The translations under genes and the position numbers were made by a program. A DNA stretch of 64,000 nt from Liolophura sinensis (lineage: Eukaryota; Mollusca; Polyplacophora; Chitonida; Chitonidae): positions 55,595,249 to 55,659,248 of the forward strand of contig NC_088295.1 of NCBI RefSeq assembly GCF_032854445.1, read 5' to 3'. A model generated the notes under the pieces. That model searched no databases. It worked only from the letters and a program-made list of their open reading frames with translations, and was not told the origin of the DNA. This document shows positions 1 to 12,153 of this stretch, piece after piece. Within the stretch, counting starts at the first letter, position 1, and each line of letters opens with the position of its first letter.

Positions 1-230
1 GATTTTAATAAAATTCGACATTTATTATGTAAGCTATGAACTTTGCTTTTTACATGTATATATCTCCTTAACCAATCTGTCAACAATTTTTATGTATATG
101 ATAAATTAACTACACTCTTAGTGGGCTTTCTTTTATACTTATTTTAGTGCTATAAATTTATGTGGACGTTGGAAGGCGAAACGGTTGAGGTAGATGTATA
201 ACCTGTGACTGAATCTTTACACTGCAGAGC

Positions 231-302
231 CGCTCCTGGGCCTAGGGGCATGATTCTTGCTTTGGGTGCGAAAGGTCCCGGATTCAATTCCCGGAAGGGC
301 CC
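231..302 (+). pseudogene. Decayed tRNA-Pro(UGG) copy
   Basis: A 72-base sequence that aligns base for base with the intact tRNA-Pro at 956-1027 and keeps the TGG anticodon inside a TTTGGGT loop and a recognisable T arm. The acceptor stem has two mismatches (first pair C-C and sixth pair C-A) and a G-U pair, and the first anticodon-stem pair is C-A. The flanks on both sides resemble those of the other two copies, so it arose by segmental duplication and not by retroposition. It is probably a pseudogene, though weak expression cannot be excluded. Confidence 0.7.
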
Positions 303-955
303 ATGATTTTTCCTTTTTTAAATACAGTTTCTTCATTTTTAAAGTAAAGAAATACAACATACTTTCCTGTTAATACATCAGTGACGTGTTTTACTACCAC
401 TGTGGATAAACGTCTATATAGAGAATGTTTTGTAGTACAAGTGAACTAATGTGAATATTTAAATTAATGAAAGGATTCAGTGAAACTCTTACATACGTCA
501 AGCATTGTTTATGATGTATACGTTTATATTTTCACACATTCTTTTGAGAGCTGTAGAGTTAATTATTGTGTTGTGAATGGGCAGAGCGATTAGCGAGTGT
601 GTGAAGTCCATATGTAGCTAATGCGTGACATACCGTTGTCAGCGAAAACGATTACATTCACTGACAAGCTGTTACCACTGTCAAGTGCCACATATCACTT
701 ACCATCGCTGATATTGATTTAGCAATCCATATTTACTATGTAAACAACGAGCCTTGTTTTTCACATGTACACGTCTCCTTAACCAATCACTATGAATAAC
801 TTTAAAACATAAGTACATGATAAATTAATAACTATTCAAATAATCAAAATGGGCTTCTTTTTCATACTCACTTTAGTGCTAGAAATTTGCGTGGACGTGG
901 AGGAGAAACTGTTGAGGTAGATATATAAGCTGACTGAGACGTGACATAACAGAGC

Positions 956-1027
956 GGCTCGTTGGTCTAGGGGCATGATTCTCGCTTTGGGTGCGAGAGG
1001 TCCCGGGTTCAATTCCCGGACGAGCCC
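956..1027 (+). tRNA. tRNA-Pro (anticodon UGG)
   Basis: A complete 72-base tRNA. The acceptor strands GGCTCGT and ACGAGCC pair perfectly, with C as the discriminator base. The D arm contains the A box (TTGGTCTAGGGG), the anticodon stem CTCGC/GCGAG closes a TTTGGGT loop (anticodon TGG), and the T stem CCGGG/CCCGG surrounds TTCAATT. No intron is present. A run of five T at 1032-1036 is a normal RNA polymerase III terminator. It is the best preserved of three tandem copies and the one most likely to be functional. Confidence 0.93.
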
Positions 1028-1444
1028 AATGTTTTTCTTTCCAACCCCTCCCCCCTCCCCCCCCCAATGGCTCAACACTTTGTCATCGAAGTGTCTTTAG
1101 ATCGCGCCATATATAAATTTTCTTCACTTTTAAAGAAAAAGAAAAAAGAAGAAAACTAACTACACCATATTTTCCAGAGAATACTTCAGTGAGGTGTTGC
1201 TGAGAAATATTTTAAAGAATAGAAGTTAAGATATATTATACATTAGTTTTGTGTTTTACTAACTCACGACCATCCGCAGTCAGTTAACAACTTTTAAGCA
1301 TAAGTCACTCTTATAAAAATAATCACTCTTGTCAAAATGGGCATCTTTTTCATATTCATTGTAGTGCTAGAAATATATGTGACCGTGAAAAGCGAAGCTG
1401 TTGAGGTAGATATAACTCGTGACTGACACATAACGTAACAGAGC

Positions 1445-1482
1445 GGCTAGTTGGTCTAGGGGCGAGGGCTCCCGGGTTCAAG
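1445..1482 (+). pseudogene. Truncated tRNA-Pro copy
   Basis: The acceptor 5' strand and D arm (GGCTAGTTGGTCTAGGGG) are followed directly by the 5' side of the T arm (CCCGGGTTCAA). The anticodon arm and the 3' acceptor strand are missing. The flanks match those of the intact copy, which makes this a broken member of the same tandem family. Confidence 0.8.
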
Positions 1483-1565
1483 GTTTTTCTGGTTTTTTTT
1501 TCTACCCTGTTCTTATCATGAACACACCTAATTGTCTTCAAAGAACACAATATACTTCCTGAACA

Positions 1566-4500
1566 GTATTCAGATTTCTTTTAAGTCCTTTCACGTGTAT
1601 TTTGCTGTGTATTTTCGGAAACACGTTCGTTCAACTTTTTGACATTTTTGTTTCACATACAATAACGGTTGATGTGGCCTACAGTTGAACGATTGAACAA
1701 AAATTCTGACCGACAAACAGCATTAGAGTATAAAAGATTTAGACAGAATATGAATATAATAAATATCAAATCAACATAATCATCTATGATAAAGTTTTCG
1801 GCGAAACATGTACATCCAAGAATCGATTGTGACTTAAAGACGCGAAACGCAAAGGGCCTCTTTCCAATTTTGAAACTAACGGCCTCTTTCTGATCCTGAA
1901 ATTGTGATATTGTATCATATTTTAAGCGGAATATTGACTTTAAGGCAAATAAAACACTAAAATGCTGAATAAATCAGAAGAAAAAAAAAGACTTTTCCCA
2001 ACTCAGTTAACTGCTTTTAAACACAGGCTTACGACCATGTGTGATGAGAAAAAACTTCTAACCTTACTGGTGACATTTCGGATCAAACAAAGTATTTAAC
2101 TCATTTTGTCCGAACTTTTTTCCACATGAGTGGCAGCTCGAGATTCCTTGACTATATATGCGACATAGATTGACACCTTACACAACATATCAAAGACACA
2201 AGTTTGGAAGAATTATAAACATTTAAATTGTTCGATTATATTGGAGTATGATGCAACAATAAATGATTATGTGAGAAATGAAAATGAAACAGTTTAAAAA
2301 TTTGAGACCGACTACAGAGGGTAAAGTATGCCCAATGGCGTCATGCATTTTGGCGCACTCAAAAGTGTTTGCTCACACTGCGCAGGTCACCGTATAGAGT
2401 CTAATATTGTAGAGGATCATCTCACTTGGAAAAATTCCAAAAAAAAAAAAGAAAACAAAAACAGAAAAAAAACATCTTCATGAAACAAACTATATTTTGG
2501 GCACAAGTTATGACTTAATTTTCATTTATACTACTCTTTTGCAGTTTGCTGAAACAGATGTGTTATCACAATGATATAAAAGCAAAGGAAACCATCTATG
2601 CTATCTAATACTAGAAAACGACAACTGATCAGAAAATAAAAGCCCTATACAGATTTCACAACGACTTTTTTAAAATATAGGTGTAGCAGCAATATAAGAA
2701 CATGTTTACAATCTCTTAGATCTCTAAATATAGGGAGTAGAGGTTAAGCTGTAATCTCGTGTGCACCCATTGGTACCCAACAAAGAATATATGATATCTG
2801 AAACGTGAATATACAGCTATTAAAGGCACGCTAATAATAAAATAATAAAGAATAGAAGAAAAGACGAATGTAAAGTAGATGTCAGATAGGCCTACAAGAT
2901 CATAGTCAACACACTATACAGGAAAACAGTTCGATTTACTTCACCTATTGGGCTGTGACAGCTTTTGTTGCGACGGTCCCTTACAAATATGTCATTCCGC
3001 AACCACCGACCAAATGAATCAGTTCATGAAGAGTGTTCAAAATATAGCCGTATTAAAGCATTTACACAAATCCGTCAGGTTTCTCTTTAGAAATAACTGT
3101 GCCAGTCTAGTGAGTTTATGGGTAAACTTGCATACTGTTGAACTTTGTCGATCGAATGTGATGATTATATATTGCAGCTTTTCAACGAGCGGGTACTTGG
3201 GTTCGAGACCCATCTTAATGCTTTAATCCCCCATTCCCTATACCGACTTTACAGGCTCTCTAAGCAGCTTGGGTGACAGCCTATCTCCTTTAAAAGCTGA
3301 TGTCAACTGCTTACATTCAAGTTAAGTGATATTTACAGAAGTTGTTCAAAGATTTGAATAAAGAATCAACATTTCGTTTGTTTTCTCCTCGTTTAAAGTC
3401 TGGACAGAAACAGTTCAAGGTCTCGTGTGAAGTTTTTCGTTGTCTTTGACAATGGGAGTAGTGAAATCGACAGGTGACGTTCACCCATGGGTTGGATCGC
3501 CTGAGCGCTACACACACACGGTCAACCGGTAGGCGGTATACATCTACAGTTACGAATATGTACTTCTGATTCCAATGGCGCAGCCACGAGTGTTACAGTT
3601 CAAAACGAGATGTATTTGTTTCGATTTCTAGAAGAATTAAGGGTGAATTTTATTGCATTTCTTGAAATAAATTTGAATTCAACACCTGCCACCTCTGACA
3701 ATTGTATAGGAAATACTCGAAAGTGCGAGCCTATCAATGAAATTTTTCTTAGCGATAAGTACTCGAATACAATGTACAACTACAAGTGACAGTTTTGGAT
3801 GAAGGCTTTTTTGACTTTAAATGGTTAGAAAATTATCCTTCTTTTGGAAATTGACACAATCCATCTCGTTTCGCAATGTAGTTCTTAAATCTGAGAGAAA
3901 TGTTTGCAAGAACCGCGGTAGATCGGAAAAAATTAAAATATGTCCTCAGAGCTATCTATAGGCCTGTAGACATGTGATCCGATTTGAACTACTGCATGTT
4001 ATACATCTTTCCACATATGAGTTTAGAGAAAAAGACTTGTTTGCTTGTCTGTCTCTGTGTAGAAGGCAGAAAAGAATTCCGGACCCGATTTGGAGGACGT
4101 CGTCAAATATTTGACGTTACAGAAGCAAACTATTATGACTTGCTTTATCAATATTTCTGCGCTTGTGGAGGGCTGCGATTTAGAGATGCTGTGTCAACAC
4201 AGCACGGCTATTACAGGCTGTCCTCAGTCGGTTTGTATGTGGGGACACTGCAACAGGGTCATGCTTACTTGAATGAGCCGTGTCGACGAGAGCGGAGTAC
4301 CGGGTGTAGATATACATAGATCTCGCTCTGCAACCTTAACACCGAGATTAAGCTCCAGACAACAACCTCTGGGACAAATAACGTCCATGATACATAATAT
4401 GCGACAAAGTTGGAAAACAAACTACGCTGTCGCGAACACGACGTAGAAAAGTTTAGAAAATGGCGTATACTTACACCAGAGTTTTTTTTTTTGAGCAGTG

Positions 4501-4586
4501 GAAAAGTTTCGAGTGCGTAGAATGTTCTCTCGAATCCTGGCGCTTGGATGACAGAGACAGCACATGCACGCAACAGGTGCCTAGGG
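1566..4586. other. Intergenic, no gene recognised
   Basis: AT-rich sequence with short A runs near 1981 and 2436. Small open frames at 2948-3226 and 3984-4319 show no recognisable domain and no splice context. The stretch just before 4587 should contain the promoter and 5'UTR of the next gene, but I see no clear core promoter element. Confidence 0.5.
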
Positions 4587-7500
4587 ATGAGTGGAATTAA
4601 GATTGGCCTGGGTCCGCCGTGTCCTCACAGGCAGGAGTACAATGCGGCTAAAGTCAGGATTGATCAGGCACTCGAGACTCTCAAGCGAGAACTGGTGAGC
4701 TCTATATTTAAAATTACATGTAAAATATATGCGAAAAAGCAACATACTGCATCGGAATGTGTGTATGTGTGTAGATGAGAAAATTTATAACACGGCTATC
4801 GCATTTTCTACATTTGCCATGCTTTATGGTGTATAGCTTTTGTTCAGAGTTTAACTAGAAGCTTTACAATTTAAGAAAAATATTGAGTAAGACCTGTTAT
4901 ACAGAACAATATTCGTGTTTATACTGTAACCAGTGCATTGTCGTTTATGATTATAATGTACCGGTATATTGAACTATATATACTTGTACTTCAATTTCAG
5001 TGTTTCCTTTTCAGGTTGTAAAACATATTGTTTAGCCCTTGCGTGCATGATGTTGAAATCTGAAGCATTTTTGGTGGCAGCTTTTATTGTGTGTATCACT
5101 AATGTGTAGACCGCATTATTTTTTGCACGCAGGCTGAAAGCTTAAGCAAATTAATGAATAGGGTGAGTCAACCATTACGGTTATTACTATACGCCTAGGT
5201 GTTGTTCGACAAAGTTGACAAAGAAGAAATATATATGGTGGTTAAGGCATTTCTTTTTCAGTTACAAGGACACGCGAGATGCGGGTTCAACCCGGCTATG
5301 GCGAGGAAATTTTGTTCGGTTCCGCACTCATTCCGTATATCTACATAACTGTTTGTGAGATGTATATATAACATTGGTTGAAGACAACATGTCTTACAGA
5401 AATATGGTGTCCTCGCTTCATAAAACACTCATACACTCATAAAACAGACCGCCATCGTGCATAAGTAATCCTATGGCTGATTCATTTATTTATTTATTTA
5501 TTTATTTGGTTGGTGTTTTACGCCGTACTCAAGAATATTTCACTTATACGACGGCGACCAGCATTATGGTGGGTGGAAACCGGGCAGAGTCCGGGGGAAA
5601 CCGACGACCATCCGCAGGTTGCTGGCAGACCTTCCCACTTACGGCCGGAGAGGAAGCCAGCATGAGTTGGACTTGAACTCACAGCGACCGCATTGGTGAG
5701 AGGCTCCTGGATCATTACGCTGCGCTAGCGCGCTAACCGACTGAGCCACGGAGGCCCTAGTTATTTATTTATTTGATTGGTGTTTTACGCCGTACTCGAG
5801 CATAATTGACTTATATGACGGCGGCAAACACTATGGTGAGAGGAAACCGGGCAGAGCCCGGGGAAACTCACGACCATATACAGGTTTCTGGTAGATCTTC
5901 CCACGAACGGCCGGAGAGGAAGCCAGCATGAGCTGGACTTGAACTCACAGCGGTCGCGTTGGTGTGAGCTCCTGGGTCATTGTGCCACGCTGTCACGTTT
6001 ACCACCGCGACCACGGAGGCCCCATCGTATAGTTGAAGAAACCCACCAGGACATAGGAGACCATTGCATAACCATGCACCCGTTACCTGACAAATCCCCT
6101 TAGATATAAGGCCTCATCAGGCAAACCAGCAAAGGCTGGATTCGAACTTGCGATCTCATCGACGGCGCACTGCCGTTCTGAACTTACGCAGAGACCCGGT
6201 CATTTGTGCATGAACTCCAAATGTTGTTTGACGAGTTCCCATTGTTTGACGTCACCGTGTTACCGCAACCAGTGAAGATTTTTTGAAGGTCTTTGCCGGC
6301 GTTCATTTATTTGTCTGTACAACTGTCTTTCAGCAACCGAACTGGAAAAAGTTATCTACGGATTTCCATGAAATTTGGTGTAAAGCTTGGCCTTAGGCCA
6401 CGCACCAATCCATAAATTTTGGTAGGCCTATCTATCCAGTTCGAGGTCCGGAAATTCTGTGTTTTTTCTTTTACCATTCTTCATCATTGTCATATTTGTC
6501 AGTTATGCACGGAATTTGATGAAACTTTGTGCACAGTTTGGCTTTAACCCATGCGCTTATATATTACAATTTTCTGGTTATCTGTATCCGATTTTTAAAA
6601 ACTTTTCATCACCATTAATTCTGAAATACGATACAAAAGCGGAGTTTTGTTCCTTCGTCTGTAATGAGTAATTTGTACATTTTACTGTCACAGGGGTTTG
6701 CGCACTGGGATTGCCTTATATAGTTTATAATGCTCTGTCATCGGTTAACCCAATTTAAAAATTGGGGTCTGACATGATAACAGGTATAAGGATAAAGCCT
6801 GTATTGACTTTCGTTTATTAACTTTCTCCATGGCGCCAAAACAATTGTGGGTGCATAGTCACATTTGTATTTATTTGCCCTTCCCCTCACCAACCTTCAA
6901 AATATTGATTAATTTGTCACGTGTTTCTAACAATATGTTATGAATTTATATCACATATTTGTTTGATGGGCATAGGTGAGGCGTGCGAATTGCAAATATA
7001 TACATGTATACCACAGCAAAAAAAATACAGTGGAGAGCAATGTAGCCAGAGAGATTCTGGTCCAATGTGAACTGTTTACTGTAGAAACAAAACTCTAGCC
7101 CTATTAGCAGGTATTTTTCCTTCATAATTTTTATTTAGCTTTAGTCACTATGGCTGTGATTAAGCTTTTTCGTTTGGTGTTTAACATAGCTTCTATTTAC
7201 ACACGAGAAACAATATATCATGTTGATTAATTAATTAACAATGGCAAGCCTAAACATTAATACCGGAAACCAGTTCAACTTATATATTATTATACCTACG
7301 AGGTGTTTACATTATTTCTGCCTGCGATTAATACATATAATTACTTGGCTCAACAATTATGTCTCAGCCTATTTGTTCGATTTACACGCATAAAACCTTT
7401 GTTGCTGTTTTGTAATGCCATACAAATAAAGATGTTTATCCCGCGTGGAACAAAATACTCCATTTTTCATTGGACAGCATGGGTCACGTGGAGGACATGT

Positions 7501-10021
7501 ATGTTACAATTACCGTCTGAGGTTGAAGGTGTTCAAGGTAGATCACCCAGTCGAGGCTGTCTTTTGTCACAGAGCTCTCGAAGCAACCGATGTGACGAAA
7601 GGCGGCCAAGACTGGATGATCATCAAGCTTGAAGAGTGAAATCATTTCCTAGCGCGGCTTAGTTACGTGACGTGTTCGTTTCAGTCGCAGCCGGGTTGTC
7701 TAAATATAGACCATTTTGTAAATTTGTGTAAATCTTGTGTATGGCCATTTGTAGTTTAAATCGTTATTTTCCTTTTTGATTTATTAAACTGCTAAACCAA
7801 CCATTTGAGTGTCGGAGAGTGTTACTCTGTTTGACCCAGGTTAGGCTCGTTATCGGGAATTGATTTTGGCTTACTATACCGATACCCTAACAAACGACTA
7901 AAGTCGGACGAATTTTTCTAATGGGTATTAAAATTCACCTTAATTAATACGTATGCAACGCACATGTACGGGCTTGTAAAACTATGTATTTCACTAATGT
8001 ATTAGCCATATTGATGTGGTCTTATATAAAGCTCTTCAGATGTTATCCATTACACATGGTGCCGTCACAAACTACATAGGTTTATTATCGTTTGTTCGCA
8101 CAAACCAATTTACTAAGTTTTTCGAACACAGTTCCCAAGAAGTTAACTTACGTTAGCCTGAAAGATTGTTGCAAATTTCTATAATTATATAGCCTTCAAA
8201 CACTTTTACCAGCAGAGCCTGACCTATTGAGGCAGTCAAGGAAAGTGATACTTCTCCACACGTCAATTTCTCCAAACAAATACCACAGGCCAAAAAAAAA
8301 AAAAAAATGCAGATACATGAAACAACTCATTTAGAAGCTTTCATAGATATTTTTTGATTATTGAAAATAACAAATTTGCTTGAAAAAATAAATCCAGTAG
8401 CTCGTAAAATTTAAATCGCTATACTGAAAATGGAAACATGTTTATTTTTGGTTGTTTCAGATAGTTGGGAGAAAGGGCGTTATTGGACGGGGTGTTATTG
8501 TTGTTGAAAAGTGTCAATACCATGAAAAGATAGTACGACGATGGGTTCACCCGTCCAGTTCTCTCAGAATGTGTCAAAATGTTGGTGGGAGAGGTGGTTG
8601 AAAAGGTTGAAGAAGGGCCACCGTGGCTCAGTTGGTTAGCGCGCTAGCTCAGCGTAATGACCCAGGAGTCTCTCACCAATGCGGTCGCTGTGAGTTCAAG
8701 TCCAACTCATGCTAGCTTCCTCTCTAGCCGTACGTGGGAAGGTCTGCCAGCAACCTGCGGATGGTCGTGGGTTCCCCCCGGACTCTGCCCGGTTTCCACC
8801 CACCATAATGCTGGCCGCCGTCGTCGCTTATTCTCACCAAGGTCCCGTGAACATTCAGAGTAGGGGGAATCTACAAATTCCCTATATCTACGGCTGGGTT
8901 TGAACGCGGGTTTGAAAGGCACGACAGAACACGTACGATAGTTAATAGTGTCTAATATGAAATCGGATTATATGCTCCAGGCCGACACTATAAATAATAT
9001 TCCGCAACATGTTCTACAGCCTGGAGTCGCTGACGTAATAGATGCAACAGATTGATATCTGAGTGCTGAAGTAGATGTAAGTGAATAAAACTTAAAATAT
9101 ACGAATGTGTTAATGTCAATTAAGCCTGTATCCCTTTGGAGCACGAAGAAAATGAAACGTGCTTCTATTTTCCCTTTTTACGTTTAAGTATAAATTATAA
9201 TTTTATTTTATGTTTAACAGAAGAGCATGAGGGACCAGGATGTAGCCCTCCTGAAGCATCTCATCAAAATCAATGAAACGATCCGGAAACTGGCCAGGGG
9301 GCGCTCCAACAGTCGGTCCAATCAGCGCAAGGCTAGCTGCTCGGGAAGCACAGTGGCCGTGGGAGAAGGTACAGCACGACTGGTTCGTCAGCTGAGTGAA
9401 CCACATGACTGCCGAATTAATGCGAAGGAAGACGAACTACTTGGGTCATCAGTAGGAAGTTTGGAGGGTAATCTAATAAACTCATTCTTTCGGTAACTTA
9501 CGGATGAAAAGCCCACTATTTCGATCTAGTATGTGTATAATTATCATGTTAATAATAATAATAATAATAGCAACTAAAAAGGGTTTTCTGAAACCACGAA
9601 AATTCAGGAGTGGTCTGAACTTTCCTAGAATTTGTGTACGTTTTGTTCACTAAAAAACTGCAACGTTTCACAGCAGTCTACTTTTTCTCACCACTGTTTC
9701 GCAGATTACGTGGGCGATTATGTTGATGATTTTTCCATCAGCTCTGGCAGTGAGCTTGAGGACAGCACACCGTCTCTCCGGGACATTCGCCTGATCTCAC
9801 GACCAATTTCACGACCAAGATCCATTTCCTTCCTCACTAACGCTGTCCGCAAAGACGCCGACTCTCCCACAACGAACAATTCCGTATACGAGGAGATTCT
9901 GCGCAGAAATATCATATTGTGGAAACACAGAGTGTCAACAGGAACGGAGGCAAAGAATGATTCAGTGTTTTGTGAAGAGGACGAGGATGTGGAAGGTTAC
10001 AACAACGCTACTCTTGTATAA
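4587..10021 (+). CDS. LURAP1/FAM89-like leucine-rich coiled-coil adaptor
   Basis: Three exons, 4587-4694, 9221-9467 and 9705-10021, join in phase through GT-AG introns of 4.5 kb and 237 bp and give about 223 residues (human LURAP1 has about 239). Residues about 24-57 form a leucine-heptad helix crossing the first splice junction, from IDQALETLKREL into MRDQDVALLKHLIKINETI. This resembles the LURAP1 segment that begins with a DKI.ALK.EL helix and continues with a DVKILQQL-like stretch. A Ser/Glu-rich tract with GSELEDSTPS follows, then a basic stretch with ISRPISRPRS, then an acidic C-terminus. LURAP1 links the kinase MRCK and MYO18A in actomyosin control and can act in NF-kB signalling; whether this protein does so is inference. 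ATG 4587 has G at -3. An in-frame ATG at 4548 with a weaker context would add 13 residues. The family call rests on helix pattern and length only. Confidence 0.6.
5482..5757 (-). mobile_element. tRNA-derived SINE, family A, near full length
   Basis: On the minus strand the element starts with a tRNA-like head (GGCCTCCGTGGCTCAGTCGG, A box) and a B box (GTGAGTTCAAGTCC). A conserved core follows (CCTTCCCA..., ATAATGCTGG), and it ends with a TACGGCGTAAAACACCAA tail plus (AAAT)n. It lies in intron 1 of the LURAP1-like gene. Confidence 0.9.
5760..6022 (-). mobile_element. SINE family A, second head-to-tail copy
   Basis: A second family A element follows the previous one directly, in the same orientation, with its own ATTT-repeat tail and tRNA-like head ending in GGAGGCCC. 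It is more diverged in the head (about 5960-6020). Confidence 0.88.
6030..6190 (-). mobile_element. tRNA-related SINE fragment
   Basis: Contains GCTGGATTCGAACTTGCGA, a reverse-complement B-box/T-arm signature, and a body unlike family A. The 5' part of the tRNA-like region is not clear, so the family is left open. Confidence 0.4.
6191..8615. other. Intron 1 of LURAP1-like gene, mostly unrecognised
   Basis: AT-rich intron sequence. Around 6330-6560, phrases such as GAAATTTGGTGTAAAGCTTGG and GAATTTGATGAAACTTTGTG recur in related form and look like an old dispersed repeat. Around 7445-7870 a 64-residue open frame is followed by a sequence with polyadenylation-like and CpG features that could be an old LTR remnant; the evidence is weak. 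Confidence 0.35.
8616..8827 (+). mobile_element. SINE family A, 3'-truncated
   Basis: The tRNA-like head (CCACCGTGGCTCAGTTGGTT), the B-box region and the core up to GCTGGCCGCCGTCG are present in the plus orientation. The conserved tail (AAGTGAAATATTCTTGAGTAC) is missing. Confidence 0.88.
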
Positions 10022-10073
10022 AAGCTACTCTACTGAAAGCAATATACAGCTAACAACATGGTGCAACTCTGAG

Positions 10074-10074
<1 letters not shown>

Positions 10075-10121
<47 letters not shown>
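10075..10121. repeat. (TA)n microsatellite
   Basis: About 23 uninterrupted TA units in the probable 3'UTR of the LURAP1-like gene. Confidence 0.97.
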
Positions 10122-10122
<1 letters not shown>

Positions 10123-10609
10123 ACAAACGCTTCTGGTAGCCAGCGATGAACAATATTTGCTTCATGGAATCAGCTTCAAGGTGAATTGCAAAGGTGTTTG
10201 ATGTGTAACTGAAAGTTCACAAGCAAATACGGGGTGTGGCGATGATTATGTTTCATTTTCCCTCAACATTTTATTCGTGTGTTCAAGTTTTACCTAATGT
10301 TTTGCCAGAAGTAACCAGCACAAATCTGGGCAGTCTACAATTTGTTGATATCGCCATGGCTTATTCCCGTTCAATTTTGGAAGGTTTGGCCAACAAAATT
10401 GTTCTCATCGAGGACGGTTTTATACACTTCCACTGTCCAGCAGCAGGAGACAACGTTTGCTTCTTTGCGCAAGCTTATACTATCTACTTATGGGTGCTGT
10501 CGCAATCTTTACGAACGCTGAGTCATAACATGGACTCATTCTACATATTTGCAAATATTTTACATATATTTTAATATTTTTATGGATCAGTAATGTAATA
10601 ACTAATGTA

Positions 10610-10615
10610 AATAAA
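10610..10615 (+). terminator. Poly(A) signal, LURAP1-like gene
   Basis: AATAAA lies 589 bases after the stop codon at 10021, in an AT-rich 3' region that also holds a TA microsatellite. A second AATAAA near 10771 could serve instead. Confidence 0.45.
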
Positions 10616-11734
10616 ATGCAATGCATTTATTAAGAATTAAAAGTTCAATAACTGTTAACAATTTACTCTCATGGCTTGGATCACACTTATAATATGGTGA
10701 GCACGTAAATAGCCCCAGACACAGACGAAGTCAGGTAGAAATGACAGCCAATCCTTTTTGTATGAGGGCAAAATAAAGTTCATTTTGAATTTTTCTTTCC
10801 TTTTTGTGTATACTTCAAGGGCGGCAGGATGCAATATAATTTCTGGGTGCTAAAGCAGCGGAACTACCATATTCCAGTCTGAGACAGGGGCCAGGAGTCT
10901 GTGGCCGATTATACAAAGCCACTCCTGAGATTTGAACTATTTCGGAGATTATACTTAGGCCCTAGAAAATAAAATTTTGATAAATTTTTATAATGTCAAA
11001 TGTGTCTACATTTCAACCAAAAACTAAGTAGTGTGATGAGGTTATAAGTTTTGACATCAGTCAGAATCAACTTTGTGAAATTTGACCCCGGCTCTTTAAG
11101 ATAGCCAGGGAGGCGTTTAGGCGATTTTCTGATAGAAAATCGGGCAAAAACCAGAAGTAGACCCTTTGGTACTTAAACAGCGGATACTCGGGAACCCAAG
11201 CGAAACGAATTCTAGTATTTCGACCAAAACTTGTTCATCAGGTTGTGTATATATATATATTATACTCTATAAATTTGATCGTCTTAACTCAACGGGGTCA
11301 TGGCAATATTAAAGTGTTAGTCCTGCGTGCAAAGATACCGAGATGCTTAATTGTCATGTTACTTCAGAAAGCCTTTGTCGAACCCATGGTCCTGGCTATA
11401 GAAAGGCGTACTGCTGATTTTGAAGGGGGAGGGGGGAACAAAGATGTATAATGAAAATAAAATTCAAGTTTTGCATTTTTAGATCCTGGAGTCCGATGAG
11501 CAAAGGAGAGAGTCACCCGCGATCTTGGATATATGCAGTTGGAATCAAATTCATTTGAGATACTTGTTTGGATTATCGACAACTTATTCGTATTTTCAAT
11601 TCCCTCATAATTCCCCCTGCTATGTAACAACTTTCGGACAGTTAGATTACATGTTATCTGCAAACTAAACAATATTCCCTAATCATGCATCCAACTATGG
11701 CCCCGCATGATTTTTTATTTTTTTTATTATTATT
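10616..11734. other. Intergenic, nothing recognised
   Basis: AT-rich sequence between the LURAP1-like gene and the next SINE. The open frames at 11245-11451 and on the opposite strand at 11364-11672 show no domain or splice support. Confidence 0.5.
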
Positions 11735-11880
11735 TTTTTTTTTGATTGGTGTTTTACTCCGTACTCAAGAATATTTCACTTGTACGACGGCGGCCAGCAT
11801 TATGGTGGGTGGAAACTAGGCAGAGTCCGGGGGAAACCCACGACCATCCACAGGTTGCTGCAAGACCTTCCCCACGTACG
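11735..11880 (-). mobile_element. SINE family A, 5'-truncated
   Basis: On the plus strand this is a T run, GATTGGTGTTTTACTCCGTA, and the core as far as CAAGACCTTCCCCACGTACG. The tRNA-like head is missing. Confidence 0.85.
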
Positions 11881-12153
11881 CCCCGCATGAAGGCGTACAG
11901 CTATTTTGTTACAGGGAGAAACACATGGATGTGAGATGAAAATAAAATTCCGTGTGTAAGTTTGCATTTTCATCGTAGAGGCAGATGTGAAAAGGAGACA
12001 CGACGGGAAGCTTGAGCTCCAACGTAGGTGGGTTACAAAATTTGGTGGTCGCTCAGTTTTATTACGGAGTTCTATTATTTTATTGCATTAATATATATGA
12101 ATATTCATCCAAGTTGTTTCAAGAAAGCTTAATTCATGGAGTAAGACACACAC

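Larger units (their letters stand above)
1..1565 (+). repeat. Three-copy tandem segmental duplication carrying tRNA-Pro
   Basis: Three diverged copies lie head to tail, at about 1-400, 719-1200 and 1258-1565. Shared landmarks in each include a GGGC(A/T)TCTTT block, TTTAGTGCTA(G/T)AAAT or a close variant, GTTGAGGTAGAT shortly before the tRNA, and a similar AT-rich tail after it. Divergence between the copies shows that the duplication is old. Confidence 0.75.

Noticed and set aside
5265-5330. tRNA-like T-arm sequence (GATGCGGGTTCAACCCGGC)
   Set aside because: No acceptor stem or anticodon arm can be built around it. At most a SINE head fragment.
5473-5715. Open frames over SINE family A copies (also at 8657-8922, 11746-11934, 12198-12587, 14565-14783, 17086-17456, 22623-22889 and 41036-41250)
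   Set aside because: The same peptide pieces recur wherever the SINE occurs, so they are SINE translations and not independent genes.
10236-10574. 112-codon frame after the LURAP1-like stop
   Set aside because: Lies in the probable 3'UTR, overlaps no splice signals and shows no recognisable domain.
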